Assembly (NCBI RefSeq): GCF_020423045.1
Contig: NZ_CP081943.1
Span: 5,766,001-5,830,000, forward strand
Direction of reading: 5' to 3'
Length of the DNA: 64,000 nucleotides
DNA from: Pseudomonas sp. MM213
GTDB taxonomy: Bacteria > Pseudomonadota > Gammaproteobacteria > Pseudomonadales > Pseudomonadaceae
Positions within the stretch are counted from its first letter, which is position 1. Each line of letters starts with the position of its first letter. Of this stretch, positions 17,870 to 27,128 are shown in pieces. The notes below the pieces were generated by a model, which was not told the origin of the DNA, did not search any database, and saw nothing but the letters and a program-made list of their open reading frames with translations. The translations under genes and the position numbers were made by a program.

Positions 17870-19224
17870 ACTGGCTGAAGCGGATTCGCCGGGACACGGT
17901 GGCGCGCTGGATCGCCCTGACCATCATCCTCGCCATGCTCATTTCGCTGGCGCTCAACGGGTTGTTCATCCAGCTCGCCGGCGTCTGGGCGCGGCCGCCG
18001 CTGACTGAAACCGGGCTGCTGGAAAAAATGGCCGCCATCACCCGCGTCATCAAGGCTGCCCCGGTGCCCCTGCGCAGCCAGTTGGCACAAGCTGTCAGTG
18101 ATGAAGGCTTTACCGTCAGTTGGCACCTTGATCGACGTGAGCTCAACCTGCCGCCGGTGGAGGATCTGGATTCCGAAATCGGCTCGACCCTCTTGCAGCC
18201 GCTGCTTAAATTCGCAGGTCGAATCCAGACCTACGAGCCGGCTGACTGGACGGAGCCCTCGTCGGACGCGCATTACGCGCTGCTGATCGAGCTGCCCGAC
18301 TCGTCCTGGCTGATGTTCTCCGCGCCCTCACGCAGTTGGGGCCTCGACGAAACGCCGCGTTACCTGATCGTCATCCTGCTGGTGCTGATCTCCACTGCGC
18401 TGGTCGCCCTGATCGCCACCCGCCGTCTCGCCACACCCTTGCAACGTTTCGCTGAAGGTGCCCGACGCTTCGGCATCGATTTTCGCGCACCGCCCATCGA
18501 ACCCCTCGGCCCGCAGGAAATCCGCCAGGCGATCCTCGCCTTCAACGCCATGCAGGCCCAGTTGCAACACTTCATCCGCGACCGCACGCAAATGCTCGCG
18601 GCCATCTCCCACGACCTGCGCGCACCGTTGACGCGCATGCGTTTGCGCGGCGAATTCATCGAGGATGCCGAGCAACAGCAGCGGTTGTTTCGTGACGTGG
18701 ATGAAATGCAGGCGATGATCAATTCGGCGCTGGAGTTCTTTCGGGACGATGCGAGGCTTGAACCGGCGACCCAGTTTGATCTGGCGGAACTGCTGCAAAC
18801 CTTGCGGGATGATTACCGGGATCAGGGTGTCGAGATCGCCTTCAGCGGGCCGCAACGGCTGGTGTATTTCGGGCGGCCGTTGGGGCTTAAGCGGGTGATG
18901 ACCAATCTGCTGGATAACGCGATCAAGTACGGTAGCGAGCCCGCGATTGAGCTGATGCCTGATGCGGGGGAAGTGCGGATCAACGTGCTGGACCGTGGCC
19001 CGGGAATTCCGCAGGCCAGTCTTGAACAAGTGTTTGTGCCGTTCTTTCGCCTGGAAGGCTCGCGGAATAAAAGCACGGGCGGGGTAGGGTTGGGATTATC
19101 GGCGGCACGGGCGATTGTGTTGGAGCACGGCGGCGAGCTGACGCTGCGCAATCGGTCGAAGGGCGGGTTGGCGGCGTTGGTGGTTTTGCCGGTGCATCCG
19201 GGGACAGGATTCGGACTACAGTGA
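17866..19224 (+). CDS. Sensor histidine kinase, 452 aa
   Basis: TM1 ~15-38, a periplasmic sensor of ~120 residues, TM2 ~166-184, HAMP (RRLATPLQRFAEGARRFG), HisKA with H249 (LAAISHDLRAPLTRMRLRGE) and the ATPase domain (LLDNAIKYGSEP, DRGPGIPQASLEQVF, GGVGLGLSAARAIV). It belongs to the EnvZ/RstB-like group. Its ATG overlaps the regulator's stop. The signal is unknown. Confidence 0.92.
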   Translation: MNWLKRIRRDTVARWIALTIILAMLISLALNGLFIQLAGVWARPPLTETGLLEKMAAITRVIKAAPVPLRSQLAQAVSDEGFTVSWHLDRRELNLPPVEDLDSEIGSTLLQPLLKFAGRIQTYEPADWTEPSSDAHYALLIELPDSSWLMFSAPSRSWGLDETPRYLIVILLVLISTALVALIATRRLATPLQRFAEGARRFGIDFRAPPIEPLGPQEIRQAILAFNAMQAQLQHFIRDRTQMLAAISHDLRAPLTRMRLRGEFIEDAEQQQRLFRDVDEMQAMINSALEFFRDDARLEPATQFDLAELLQTLRDDYRDQGVEIAFSGPQRLVYFGRPLGLKRVMTNLLDNAIKYGSEPAIELMPDAGEVRINVLDRGPGIPQASLEQVFVPFFRLEGSRNKSTGGVGLGLSAARAIVLEHGGELTLRNRSKGGLAALVVLPVHPGTGFGLQ

Positions 19225-19279
19225 AAGATCCATGCAGTTCGCGGGCGCTGGGGAAGGCGCTGATCAGAGGAGAGGACTT

Positions 19280-19732
19280 ATGAAACGGATCATCTTGCCG
19301 GCACTGGCCGCCATGATGTTGGTGCAACTCCCGGCCTATGCCATCAACGACAAGTACCGCAAACAACTTGAGCAATCCGGTTGCACCCAGGTCAGCGAGA
19401 CTCAGGGCTGCGATATCCACAAGAGCAAAGCGGAAAACGCCAAGGCCGGATTCACCAACCCCGCGGCGGACAGCACAAATACCCAGACGCCCTACGCCGG
19501 ACAGTGGGTCGCCAAGAGCGATGCCGGCGCGACCGTTGCCACGATTCGTATCGATGCCAAGGAGCAAGTCTGGGTCAACGGCAAGCGGGTAAACGCCAAG
19601 CGCACCGATGGCACGCTGCAGTTTCACCAGGGCAAACTCACCTTCACGATTCAGGGCGATCGGCGGTTGCAGAATGAGGATTACTGGACCGACAGCGATG
19701 CCGGGACCAAGGGGCCGATTCAGATCGAGTAG
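19280..19732 (+). CDS. Small periplasmic protein of unknown function, 150 aa
   Basis: The ATG at 19280 follows GAGAGGA. The N-terminus is a signal peptide (KRIILPALAAMMLVQLPAYA, cleavage after AYA ~21). The mature part has two cysteines (C34, C43), which could form a disulfide, and a C-terminal beta-rich region (YAGQWVAKSDAGATVATIRI, QVWVNGKRVNAKRTDGTLQF) resembling a lipocalin/META-like small barrel. No family is recognised. It follows the kinase by 55 bp and might be co-transcribed. Confidence 0.7.
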   Translation: MKRIILPALAAMMLVQLPAYAINDKYRKQLEQSGCTQVSETQGCDIHKSKAENAKAGFTNPAADSTNTQTPYAGQWVAKSDAGATVATIRIDAKEQVWVNGKRVNAKRTDGTLQFHQGKLTFTIQGDRRLQNEDYWTDSDAGTKGPIQIE

Positions 19733-19823
19733 CCCTTACATCCTGGGACGCGGCATCGATTTCCAATACTTGTGCCAAGCTGATGAGTGTCAATCCGCCT
19801 GCCGCCCTCAGGAAACCCACGAC

Positions 19824-20165
19824 ATGAAGCCTGCAAATACGTCGAACATCCGTCGAGAGTTCTACAAAGCTGTCGGCTATTACCTTCGAGTTGTCTGGCC
19901 CATCCTTTCCACCATGCTGATCGTCATCGTCACGTGCGGCCTGATCATCAGCTACCTGGAAGGTTGGGATCCTTTCGACGGCATCTATTTCGGCTTCGTG
20001 ACCGGCTTGACCATCGGCTATGGCGAGCTGGTGCCGAAGTTGCCGGTTTCGCGGATATTGGCAATATTGCTCGGGTTCAACGGCGTGCTGCTCACGGCGA
20101 TCTTTGCGGCGATCAGCGTGCGGGCGATTGAGATCGCGGTGCGGGTGACCGATGACGATAAATAA
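19824..20165 (+). CDS. Two-transmembrane potassium channel (Ion_trans_2), 113 aa
   Basis: TM1 (~24-46, VVWPILSTMLIVIVTCGLII), a pore loop with the selectivity filter TIGYGELVP (~63-71) and TM2 (~78-98, ILAILLGFNGVLLTAIFAAI). Proteins this short form homotetrameric pores of the KcsA type. The soluble C-tail is only ~12 residues, so no ligand-gating domain is present. AGGAAAC lies before the ATG at 19824. It is followed by a REP pair. Confidence 0.82.
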   Translation: MKPANTSNIRREFYKAVGYYLRVVWPILSTMLIVIVTCGLIISYLEGWDPFDGIYFGFVTGLTIGYGELVPKLPVSRILAILLGFNGVLLTAIFAAISVRAIEIAVRVTDDDK

Positions 20166-20190
20166 GGCGGGCAAACATTGCACACAACCC

Positions 20191-20292
20191 CTGTGGGAGC
20201 GAGCCTGCTCGCGATGGACTCATGGACGCCGCGCTTATCCAGGACTCGCGCGTTATCGTTGACGTCCATCGCGAGCAGGCTCGCTCCCACAG
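20191..20292. repeat. REP pair (inverted)
   Basis: Inverted copies of CTGTGGGAGCGAGCCTGCTC-type REP with a ~40 bp spacer, between the convergent channel gene and fdsD. Probably the transcription boundary for both. Confidence 0.9.
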
Positions 20293-20314
20293 GTTTTTTC
20301 GTCGTTTTCTAGAT

Positions 20315-20536
20315 CTACGCCTCCCAACCCGCCCCGCTGACCGCCTCTTGCGCCAACGGATGCAAATCCGCCCCCTGATGCTCTGTCTGCCAGGCCAGCA
20401 ACTCCTTGCGCATGCCCGGCGTCCAGTACATCTGCAGATGATTACGCACACCGAGCACGGCCTGTTTCCGGTCCGGTTCGGTGGCGAAGTACTGGGCGAT
20501 CTGGTTGACCATCTTGATCAGGTTGGCAGTGCTCAT
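20315..20536 (-). CDS. fdsD: Formate dehydrogenase delta subunit
   Basis: 73 residues, matching the small FdsD family by size, by position right after the alpha subunit, and by the pattern LIKMVNQIAQYFATEPDRKQ followed by HLQMYWTPGMRKELLAW. It is needed for assembly of the soluble molybdenum formate dehydrogenase in other bacteria. It overlaps fdsA by 4 bp, so it is translationally coupled, and it is last in the operon. Confidence 0.88.
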   Translation of the reverse strand: MSTANLIKMVNQIAQYFATEPDRKQAVLGVRNHLQMYWTPGMRKELLAWQTEHQGADLHPLAQEAVSGAGWEA

Positions 20537-23409
20537 CGGCGCACCTCCGCTTTAGCGCCTTGACGGCGTTCCTTGAGCAAACGGTGCTGTTCGTCAGTGA
20601 ATTCCTGGAAGCGTTTTTGCCATTCCGAAGGGTGGTAGACGCGGCTGACTTCCACGGCGGTGACTTTGTACTCCGGACAGTTGGTGGCCCAGTCGGAGTT
20701 GTCGGTGGTGATCACGTTGGCCCCCGATTCCGGGAAGTGGAACGTGGTGTACACCACGCCCGGCGCGACCCGTTCGGTGACCCGCGCACGCAGCACGGTT
20801 TGCCCGGCGCGGCTGCCGATACCCACCCAGTCACCTTCATTGATGCCACGGCTTTCGGCATCGGTCGGGTGGATTTCCAGACGGTCCTCGTCGTGCCAGG
20901 CGACGTTCTCGGTACGCCGGGTTTGAGCGCCGACGTTGTACTGGCTGAGGATGCGTCCGGTGGTCAGCAGCAGCGGATAGCGGTTGTTGACCTTCTCCTC
21001 GGTAGGCACATAACCGGTGAGCATGAACCGCCCTTTGCCACGCACGAATTGATCGATGTGCATGGTCGGCGTGCCGTCCGGTGCGGCGGCGTTGCACGGC
21101 CATTGCAGGCTGCCGTGGCGGTCCAGTTCGGCGTAGCTGACATTGGTGAACGTCGGCGTCAGGCTGGCGATTTCATCCATGATTTCCGATGGGTGTTTGT
21201 AGTTCATCGGGTAACCCAAGGCGTTGGCCAGCGCCACGGTGCCTTCCCAGTCGGCCTTGCCGCCCAGAGGGTCCATGACCTTGCGGACCCGCGAGATACG
21301 GCGCTCGGCGTTGGTGAAGGTGCCGTCTTTTTCCAGGAACGAAGCGCCCGGCAAGAACACATGGGCGAACTTGGCGGTTTCGTTGAGGAAGATGTCCTGC
21401 ACCACCACGCATTCCATGGCCGACAAGGCTGCAGTGACGTGCTGGGTATTCGGATCGCTCTGGGCAATGTCTTCTCCCTGGCAATACAGGCCCTTGAAGC
21501 TGCCGGCCAGCGCAGACTCGAACATATTCGGAATCCGCAGCCCCGGATCGGGTTGCAAGGTGACATTCCACGCCTGTTCGAATTGCGTGCGGACCGTTTC
21601 GTTGGAGATGTGCCGGTAGCCGGGCAACTCGTGGGGGAAGGAACCCATGTCGCAGGAACCTTGCACGTTGTTTTGCCCACGCAACGGGTTCACGCCGACG
21701 CCTTCGCGGCCGATGTTGCCGGTCGCCATGGCCAGGTTGGCGATGCCCATCACGGCGGTGCTGCCCTGACTGTGTTCGGTGACGCCCAGACCGTAATAGA
21801 TTGCGGCGTTGCCGCCAGTGGCATACAGGCGAGCGGCGGCACGAATATCGGCAGCGTCGACCCCGCAGACAGGGGCAAGGGCTTCCGGCGAATTCTCCGC
21901 ACGGCTGACAAACTCGCTCCAGCGGGCGAAGTCATTGCCCTCGCAACGAGCGTCGATAAAGGGCTGGTCTTGCAAGCCTTCGGTGATGATCGTGTGGGCC
22001 AACGCGTTGAGCATGGCGACGTTGGTGCCGGGGCGCAGGGCCAAGTGATATTCGGCGCGGGCGTGCACCGAATCCACCAGATCGATGCGACGTGGGTCGA
22101 TAACGATCAACCGCGCACCTTCACGCAGACGGCGTTTGAGTTGCGAAGCGAACACCGGGTGGGCGTCGCTCGGGTTGGCACCCATCACCAGGATCACGTC
22201 GGCCTGCATCACCGAGTCGAAACTCTGGGTGCCGGCGGACTCGCCCAAGGTTTGTTTCAGGCCATAACCGGTCGGCGAGTGGCAAACCCGCGCACAAGTG
22301 TCGACGTTGTTGTTGCCGAACGCGGCGCGCACCAGTTTTTGCACCAGATAGGTTTCTTCGTTGGTGCAACGGCTGGAGGTGATGCCACCAATGGAATCGC
22401 GGCCATATTTCTGCTGCAAACGACGGAATTCGCTGGCGGCGTAGGTCACCGCTTCATCCCAGCTGACTTCCTGCCACGGGTCGCTGATGTTCTTGCGAAT
22501 CATCGGTTTGGTGATGCGATCCGGGTGGGTCGCGTAGCCCCAGGCAAAGCGCCCTTTGACGCAAGAGTGGCCGTGGTTGGCCTGACCGTTCTTGTCCGGA
22601 ACCATGCGCACCAGTTGGTCGCCTTTCATCTCGGCGCGGAACGAGCAGCCCACGCCGCAATAAGCGCAGGTGGTGATCACGCTGCGTTCCGGCTGGCCGA
22701 GTTCGACCACGCTTTTTTCCATCAGCGTCGCGGTAGGGCAGGCCTGCACACAGGCGCCGCAGGATACGCATTCCGAATCGAGGAAGTTCTCGCCACCAGC
22801 CGCTGCAACCCGGGATTCAAAACCGCGCCCGGTGATGGTCAGGGCAAAGGTGCCCTGGGTTTCTTCACAGGCGCGCACGCAGCGGTTGCAGACGATGCAC
22901 TTGCTTGGGTCGTAGTCGAAATAAGGGTTGGAGGTGTCTTTCACGTCCTCCAGATGGTTCTCGCCTTCATAGCCGTAACGCACTTCCCGCAGACCGACTT
23001 GGCCGGCGACGGTTTGCAGCTCGCAGTTGCCGTTGGCCGAGCAGGTCAGGCAGTCCAGCGGGTGATCGGAGATGTACAACTCCATGACGTTGCGGCGCAG
23101 GGTCGCGAGCTTCGGCGTCTGCGTGTGCACGGTCATGCCTTCCGTGACTGGCGTGGTGCAAGACGCCGGATAGCCGCGCATCCCGTCGATTTCCACCAGG
23201 CACATGCGACAAGAACCGAAGGCTTCCAGGCTGTCGGTGGCACAGAGTTTTGGAATGGTGGTGCCCATCAGCGCGGCGGCGCGCATCACCGAGGTGCCTT
23301 CGGGCACGCTGATGCTGCGACCGTCGATGTTCAGGGTGACTTGCACCTGGCTTTCGCGAGCGGGAGTGCCAAGGTCGATATCGGTTTTCGGGTCGAAGAG
23401 AGTAATCAT
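20533..23409 (-). CDS. fdsA: NAD-dependent formate dehydrogenase alpha subunit (Mo/W-bis-MGD)
   Basis: Catalytic subunit, 958 aa, oxidising formate to CO2. The N-terminal 2Fe-2S domain has C56/C67/C70/C84. A His-Cys3 4Fe-4S site follows (H116, C120, C123, C129), then two 4Fe-4S ferredoxin sites (C171/174/177/181; C214/217/220/224) and the proximal cluster (C248/C251/C255/C283). The molybdopterin domain carries metal ligand C376 followed by H377 (ARVCHSPTG). The ligand is Cys, not Sec. It starts at an ATG overlapping the fdsB stop. There is no Tat signal, so it is the cytoplasmic NAD-reducing type. Confidence 0.95.
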   Translation of the reverse strand: MITLFDPKTDIDLGTPARESQVQVTLNIDGRSISVPEGTSVMRAAALMGTTIPKLCATDSLEAFGSCRMCLVEIDGMRGYPASCTTPVTEGMTVHTQTPKLATLRRNVMELYISDHPLDCLTCSANGNCELQTVAGQVGLREVRYGYEGENHLEDVKDTSNPYFDYDPSKCIVCNRCVRACEETQGTFALTITGRGFESRVAAAGGENFLDSECVSCGACVQACPTATLMEKSVVELGQPERSVITTCAYCGVGCSFRAEMKGDQLVRMVPDKNGQANHGHSCVKGRFAWGYATHPDRITKPMIRKNISDPWQEVSWDEAVTYAASEFRRLQQKYGRDSIGGITSSRCTNEETYLVQKLVRAAFGNNNVDTCARVCHSPTGYGLKQTLGESAGTQSFDSVMQADVILVMGANPSDAHPVFASQLKRRLREGARLIVIDPRRIDLVDSVHARAEYHLALRPGTNVAMLNALAHTIITEGLQDQPFIDARCEGNDFARWSEFVSRAENSPEALAPVCGVDAADIRAAARLYATGGNAAIYYGLGVTEHSQGSTAVMGIANLAMATGNIGREGVGVNPLRGQNNVQGSCDMGSFPHELPGYRHISNETVRTQFEQAWNVTLQPDPGLRIPNMFESALAGSFKGLYCQGEDIAQSDPNTQHVTAALSAMECVVVQDIFLNETAKFAHVFLPGASFLEKDGTFTNAERRISRVRKVMDPLGGKADWEGTVALANALGYPMNYKHPSEIMDEIASLTPTFTNVSYAELDRHGSLQWPCNAAAPDGTPTMHIDQFVRGKGRFMLTGYVPTEEKVNNRYPLLLTTGRILSQYNVGAQTRRTENVAWHDEDRLEIHPTDAESRGINEGDWVGIGSRAGQTVLRARVTERVAPGVVYTTFHFPESGANVITTDNSDWATNCPEYKVTAVEVSRVYHPSEWQKRFQEFTDEQHRLLKERRQGAKAEVRR

Positions 23410-24965
23410 TGCTCGGCCTCCGAAGGCTGCAGACCGAAGTCGGCGGGGAAATACTTGAGGGCGCTGGTGACCGGGAAGGGGGCCATGCCGCCCAAGGCGC
23501 ACAGCGAACCGTATTGCATCGTGTCGCACAGGTCCTTGAGGATGATCGCTTGCGCATCGCGATCGCTCTGGTCCGGCGCGGCCAGCATCCGGTCGATAAC
23601 CTCAACGCCCCGGGTCGAGCCGATGCGGCAAGGCGTGCATTTGCCACAGGATTCTTCGGCGCAGAACTGCATGGCGAAACGGGCCATTTGGGCCATGTCC
23701 AAGGTGTCGTCAGCCACGACCACACCGCCGTGACCGACCATCGCGCCGATGCCGGCGAACGCCTCGTAATCCAGCGGTGTATCGAATTGCGACGGAGGTA
23801 CCCAAGTGCCGAGCGGGCCGCCCACCTGCGCGGCTTTCAGCGGTCGGCCACTGGCGGTGCCGCCGCCGTAGCCTTCCACCAGTTCCCGCAGGGTCAGGCC
23901 AAAGGCCCGTTCCACCAGGCCGCCGTGGCGAATATTGCCCGCCAGTTGGAAAGGCATCGTGCCCAACGAGCGCCCCATGCCGTAATCGCGATAGAACTGC
24001 GCACCCTTGGCCAGAATCAGCGGCACCGAGGCCAGGGTCAGCACGTTGTGCACCAACGTCGGCTGGCCGAACAGGCCCTGCAACGCAGGAATTGGCGGCT
24101 TGGCGCGGACGATCCCGCGCTTGCCTTCGAGCGAATCCAGCAGCGCCGTTTCTTCACCGCAGATATAAGCGCCGGCACCGACCCGCACTTCCATGTCGAA
24201 GGCCAGACCGCTGCCGCCGACATTGGCGCCGAGGTAACCCGCTTCACGAGCAATGTTCAACGCTGCACGCAGAGTGGCCACGGCATCCGGATATTCCGAA
24301 CGAACATAGATGTAGCCGAAGGTGGCGCCGACGGTAATGCCGGCAATGGCCATGCCCTCGATCAGCAGGAAAGGGTCGCCTTCCATCAACATGCGGTCAG
24401 CGAAAGTGCCGGAATCGCCTTCGTCGGCGTTGCACACAATGTACTTCTGCGCCGCCTGAGTGCCGCGCACCGTGCGCCATTTGATTCCGGCGGGGAAGGC
24501 CGCGCCGCCACGGCCACGCAGGCCTGAATCGAACACCGCTGTTGCGGTCTCTTCGCCGCCAATTGCGACGGACCTTGTTAAGCCCTCAAAACCGCCGTGC
24601 GCCCGGTAATCGTCCAGCGACAGCGGCCGGGTAATACCGGCGCGGGCGAACAGCAGGCGTTGTTGAGATTTGAGATAAGGCAGCTCTTCCACCAGGCCCA
24701 AGGCCAGTGGGTGAGCGGATGGGTCGCCTTTCAAGGCATCGAGCACTGACGGCACTTCGTCTGCGGTCAGCGGACCGAAGCCGATCCGGCCTTGCGGACT
24801 GTCCACTTCCAGCAGCGGTTCCAGCCAATACAAACCGCGGGAACTGGTGCGCTGCAACTCCAGCGGCAGATTGCGTTCCTTGGCCTGAGTGATCAACGCT
24901 GTGGAGACCTCATCGGCCCCAACAGCACGGGCAAGGGAATCACAGGGCAGATAAAGAATCGGCAT
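23406..24965 (-). CDS. fdsB: NAD-dependent formate dehydrogenase beta subunit (FMN, NADH site)
   Basis: 519 residues, related to NuoF with a NuoE-like N-terminal thioredoxin-fold segment. FMN/NADH motif: GRGGAAFPAGIKW; nucleotide region: NADEGDSGTFADR and YIYVRSEYPDA. The 4Fe-4S site lies in ESCGKCTPCRIG near the C-terminus. It passes electrons from FdsA/FdsG to NAD+. The start overlaps the fdsG stop (TGATG). Confidence 0.95.
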   Translation of the reverse strand: MPILYLPCDSLARAVGADEVSTALITQAKERNLPLELQRTSSRGLYWLEPLLEVDSPQGRIGFGPLTADEVPSVLDALKGDPSAHPLALGLVEELPYLKSQQRLLFARAGITRPLSLDDYRAHGGFEGLTRSVAIGGEETATAVFDSGLRGRGGAAFPAGIKWRTVRGTQAAQKYIVCNADEGDSGTFADRMLMEGDPFLLIEGMAIAGITVGATFGYIYVRSEYPDAVATLRAALNIAREAGYLGANVGGSGLAFDMEVRVGAGAYICGEETALLDSLEGKRGIVRAKPPIPALQGLFGQPTLVHNVLTLASVPLILAKGAQFYRDYGMGRSLGTMPFQLAGNIRHGGLVERAFGLTLRELVEGYGGGTASGRPLKAAQVGGPLGTWVPPSQFDTPLDYEAFAGIGAMVGHGGVVVADDTLDMAQMARFAMQFCAEESCGKCTPCRIGSTRGVEVIDRMLAAPDQSDRDAQAIILKDLCDTMQYGSLCALGGMAPFPVTSALKYFPADFGLQPSEAEQ

Positions 24966-25441
24966 CACGCGTCCTCCCGGCAAGTGTCGAGCAAGGCATC
25001 GAGACGCTCAGCACTGAGCCGCGCATGCACCCGGCCATCCAGCTCCAGAGCCGGCGAACAGGCGCAGGCGCCGAGGCAATAAACGGGGCGCAAACTGATG
25101 TTGCCGTCGGCGCTGCTGCCGTGATCGTCCAGTTGCAGGCGGTCGCGCAACTGCGCGGCCAGCTCCTCGGCGCCACGGCTCTTGCAGGACTCGGCGCGGC
25201 ACAGACGCAGAATATGGCGGGCCGGCGGCGAGGTACGGAAGTCATGGTAAAAACTGATCACCCCGCGAACCTCGGCCTGACTCAGGTTGAGGGCATGAGC
25301 AATCTCGGGGACGGCCACATCGGGGATGTAACCGATGCGTTCCTGAATATCATGAAGAATGGGCAACAGAGCACCGGGGGAGCCTTTGTGGCGCTCCAGC
25401 AGGCTGTTGACCAAAGGCAAGTGCAAACTCTCATCAGGCAT
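24965..25441 (-). CDS. fdsG: NAD-dependent formate dehydrogenase gamma subunit (2Fe-2S)
   Basis: 158 residues, NuoE-like thioredoxin fold. The 2Fe-2S ligands are expected in LCRAESCKSRG and YCLGACACSP. It is the first gene of the fdsGBAD operon. Its promoter should lie in the ~420 bp upstream. No fdhD/fdsC chaperone gene is present in this window, so it must lie elsewhere. Confidence 0.94.
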   Translation of the reverse strand: MPDESLHLPLVNSLLERHKGSPGALLPILHDIQERIGYIPDVAVPEIAHALNLSQAEVRGVISFYHDFRTSPPARHILRLCRAESCKSRGAEELAAQLRDRLQLDDHGSSADGNISLRPVYCLGACACSPALELDGRVHARLSAERLDALLDTCREDA

Positions 25442-25865
25442 TCAGCAATCCTCACGGTCACGGACAAACCAGAAGGTTGTCGGTCGTCCGAAAGTGTCGG
25501 CTGCGGCACTCACACCACGTCACGGTATCGTGGCAATTTCAGGCCGGTGGCCAGGGCACCCTGAATGGGCATCTTGTTGTGCCCGGCACGGTCTTCGCCG
25601 CACCTCAATAAGGGCATAAAAGTCAGATTGCCACGCGGCCCTTTATTAATCCGCACCAAAGCGACGTGCTCGGTTCTGTCTACGACCACCCATTAAGTCT
25701 AGACGAGAGGCAGCCGAAGGCGTCAGATGCACCTGGCACTCGGGATTCAATTCAATAAACAGGGGCTAGCAGTAAATAGAGTCTGTCCCCTTTGCTGCCA
25801 GTGGACGGCAAGGCGGCAAAACAGTAGCGTTGCGCCACTTTCATCAACTTTGTAACGGACTACAC
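25442..25865. other. Intergenic region, divergent promoters of fdsG and 25866 gene
   Basis: I see no credible gene. It holds the presumed fds promoter (no clear sigma-54 site recognised) and, at ~25772-25792, a copy of the GGGGACAGA...TTT-type repeat in minus orientation (AAATAGAGTCTGTCCCCTTT). This is the left edge of the accessory stretch. Confidence 0.6.
25772..25792 (-). repeat. GGGGACAGA-type short repeat
   Basis: Reverse complement reads AAAGGGGACAGACTCTATTT. It is related to three more copies around 30.6-31.6 kb. Confidence 0.6.
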
Positions 25866-26615
25866 ATGGCCACTGTCACTCGAGTCTCGCGCCTGTTCTG
25901 CGCAATCACTTTCGCCGTCGTGATGACCCCGGCGCTCGCCGGCCTGTCGAGTGAAACCCCGACATACGCCTGGGACGGCTACCTCTCCGATTGCCAGAAA
26001 TTTCTGCAGGTGGTGGCCGAGGTGCAGGCCGGGCGCCAGACGCCCAAAGAAGCTAATCCCGCTATCAAGATGCATCTGAGCACCCTTGAGTTCCATCGCT
26101 ACTACCTATCCCCGTCAAGCCTTGGCTCCCCCGAATACGCTCGTTGTGAGAGCGGCGTTCCCATAGCGGAAGAGATCGCGCACAAGGGCGAAATTGAACT
26201 CAGCAAAGACGTGGACGAGTATCTCGCGCAAGCCCAGATCAAACACCTGGCCTCCCCGGCATACAAGCGCGCTCGCTCTCTGGGCTTCACCGACGTCGGC
26301 GAAATCGGGGAACTCGACCAGCACGCCGAGCTGGATGGTGAAGCAAATCTGAAGACCTTGATGATCAGAGTCGATTCTGGTTGCGGCGAACATTTCCGCG
26401 CCGCGAAATACGTCAAACCTTATGTGATCTACACCGTCGGTCCTGACGATGGCACCTGCGCCATTAACCGGAACGTCGCAGTGTTGGGCGGCAAAGTCGC
26501 GGAGTGGGGCGAGTACATTGATGAAGAAGCGATTTTTCAGTACGTGGGATGGAAGAAACTGCCTGGACAGGATGGATTCCCCGTCAACATTCGAGTCGTA
26601 AAAGCGCTGAAGTAA
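25866..26615 (+). CDS. Secreted protein of unknown function, 249 aa
   Basis: The N-terminal signal peptide is clear (RLFCAITFAVVMTPALAG, cleavage ~25). The mature protein contains cysteines (C42, C87, C170, C193) that could form disulfides, consistent with a periplasmic location. The C-terminal half (KTLMIRVDSGCGEHFRAAKY, VIYTVGPDDGTCAINRNVAV) looks beta-rich. I do not recognise the family. Composition is near the genome average. It may be co-transcribed with the PH-domain gene 36 bp downstream. Confidence 0.7.
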   Translation: MATVTRVSRLFCAITFAVVMTPALAGLSSETPTYAWDGYLSDCQKFLQVVAEVQAGRQTPKEANPAIKMHLSTLEFHRYYLSPSSLGSPEYARCESGVPIAEEIAHKGEIELSKDVDEYLAQAQIKHLASPAYKRARSLGFTDVGEIGELDQHAELDGEANLKTLMIRVDSGCGEHFRAAKYVKPYVIYTVGPDDGTCAINRNVAVLGGKVAEWGEYIDEEAIFQYVGWKKLPGQDGFPVNIRVVKALK

Positions 26616-26651
26616 TTCGCAGGGATTTTTCTTCGAACGGAGGATGGGCAG

Positions 26652-27020
26652 ATGATCGACTTCAACAACAAAGGCTTCTTCAAACTCAAGCAAAACGAAG
26701 AATACGCAGAACGTGTCAGTGCACTGCTGCTGGAAGGCGAGCACGTCATCGACTCGTACAAATCCATGCGCGACGGCGTCGTCTTCACCAACAAACGCAT
26801 CATCGCCGTCAACGTACAGGGCATCACCGGCAGCAAAAAAGACTTCACCTCACTGCCCTACAAAAACATCGTCGCCTACTCGGTAGAAACCTCCGGTACG
26901 TTCGACCTGGATTCGGAACTGGAGATCTACTTCTCGTCGCTGGGCAAAGTGAAATTCGAATTCACCGGCCGGACATCAATGGTAGAAATCTCAAAACTGA
27001 TCTCCCAACACCTCCTCTAA
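26652..27020 (+). CDS. Bacterial PH-domain protein, 122 aa
   Basis: Single-domain protein of the bacterial pleckstrin-homology type (bPH_1-like): the pattern DGVVFTNKRIIAVNVQGITG followed by SLPYKNIVAYSVETSGTFDL and EIYFSSLGKVKFEF is characteristic. Members are small oligomeric cytoplasmic proteins without known enzymatic activity. GGAGG lies 8 nt before the ATG. A hairpin follows. Confidence 0.8.
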   Translation: MIDFNNKGFFKLKQNEEYAERVSALLLEGEHVIDSYKSMRDGVVFTNKRIIAVNVQGITGSKKDFTSLPYKNIVAYSVETSGTFDLDSELEIYFSSLGKVKFEFTGRTSMVEISKLISQHLL

Positions 27021-27035
27021 ATCTGAATCCTCAAA

Positions 27036-27056
27036 AGCCCCGAAAACCCCGGGGCT
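27036..27056 (+). terminator. Hairpin after the PH-domain gene
   Basis: Stem AGCCCCG/CGGGGCT with a 7-nt loop, 15 bp after the stop. The U-tract is missing, so terminator strength is uncertain. Confidence 0.5.
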
Positions 27057-27068
27057 AACCCACAACCC

Positions 27069-27097
27069 CTGTAGGAGCCGGCTTGCTGGCGATAGCG
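27069..27097 (+). repeat. Single REP
   Basis: CTGTAGGAGCCGGCTTGCTG followed by GCGATAGCG; unpaired copy between convergent genes. Confidence 0.8.
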
Positions 27098-27128
27098 CCA
27101 AACCAGCCACCACCAACCCCAAAAGCAC

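Noticed and set aside
20560..23733. A 1057-codon open frame on the plus strand opposite fdsA/fdsB
   Set aside because: It is the high-GC antisense shadow of two genes with unmistakable cofactor motifs; its translation is His/Gly/Val-rich with no fold and it crosses gene boundaries.
25442..25865. Sigma-54 promoter or molybdenum-cofactor riboswitch upstream of fdsG
   Set aside because: A TGGCAC occurs, but without TTGC at the right distance; no convincing riboswitch core was recognised by eye.
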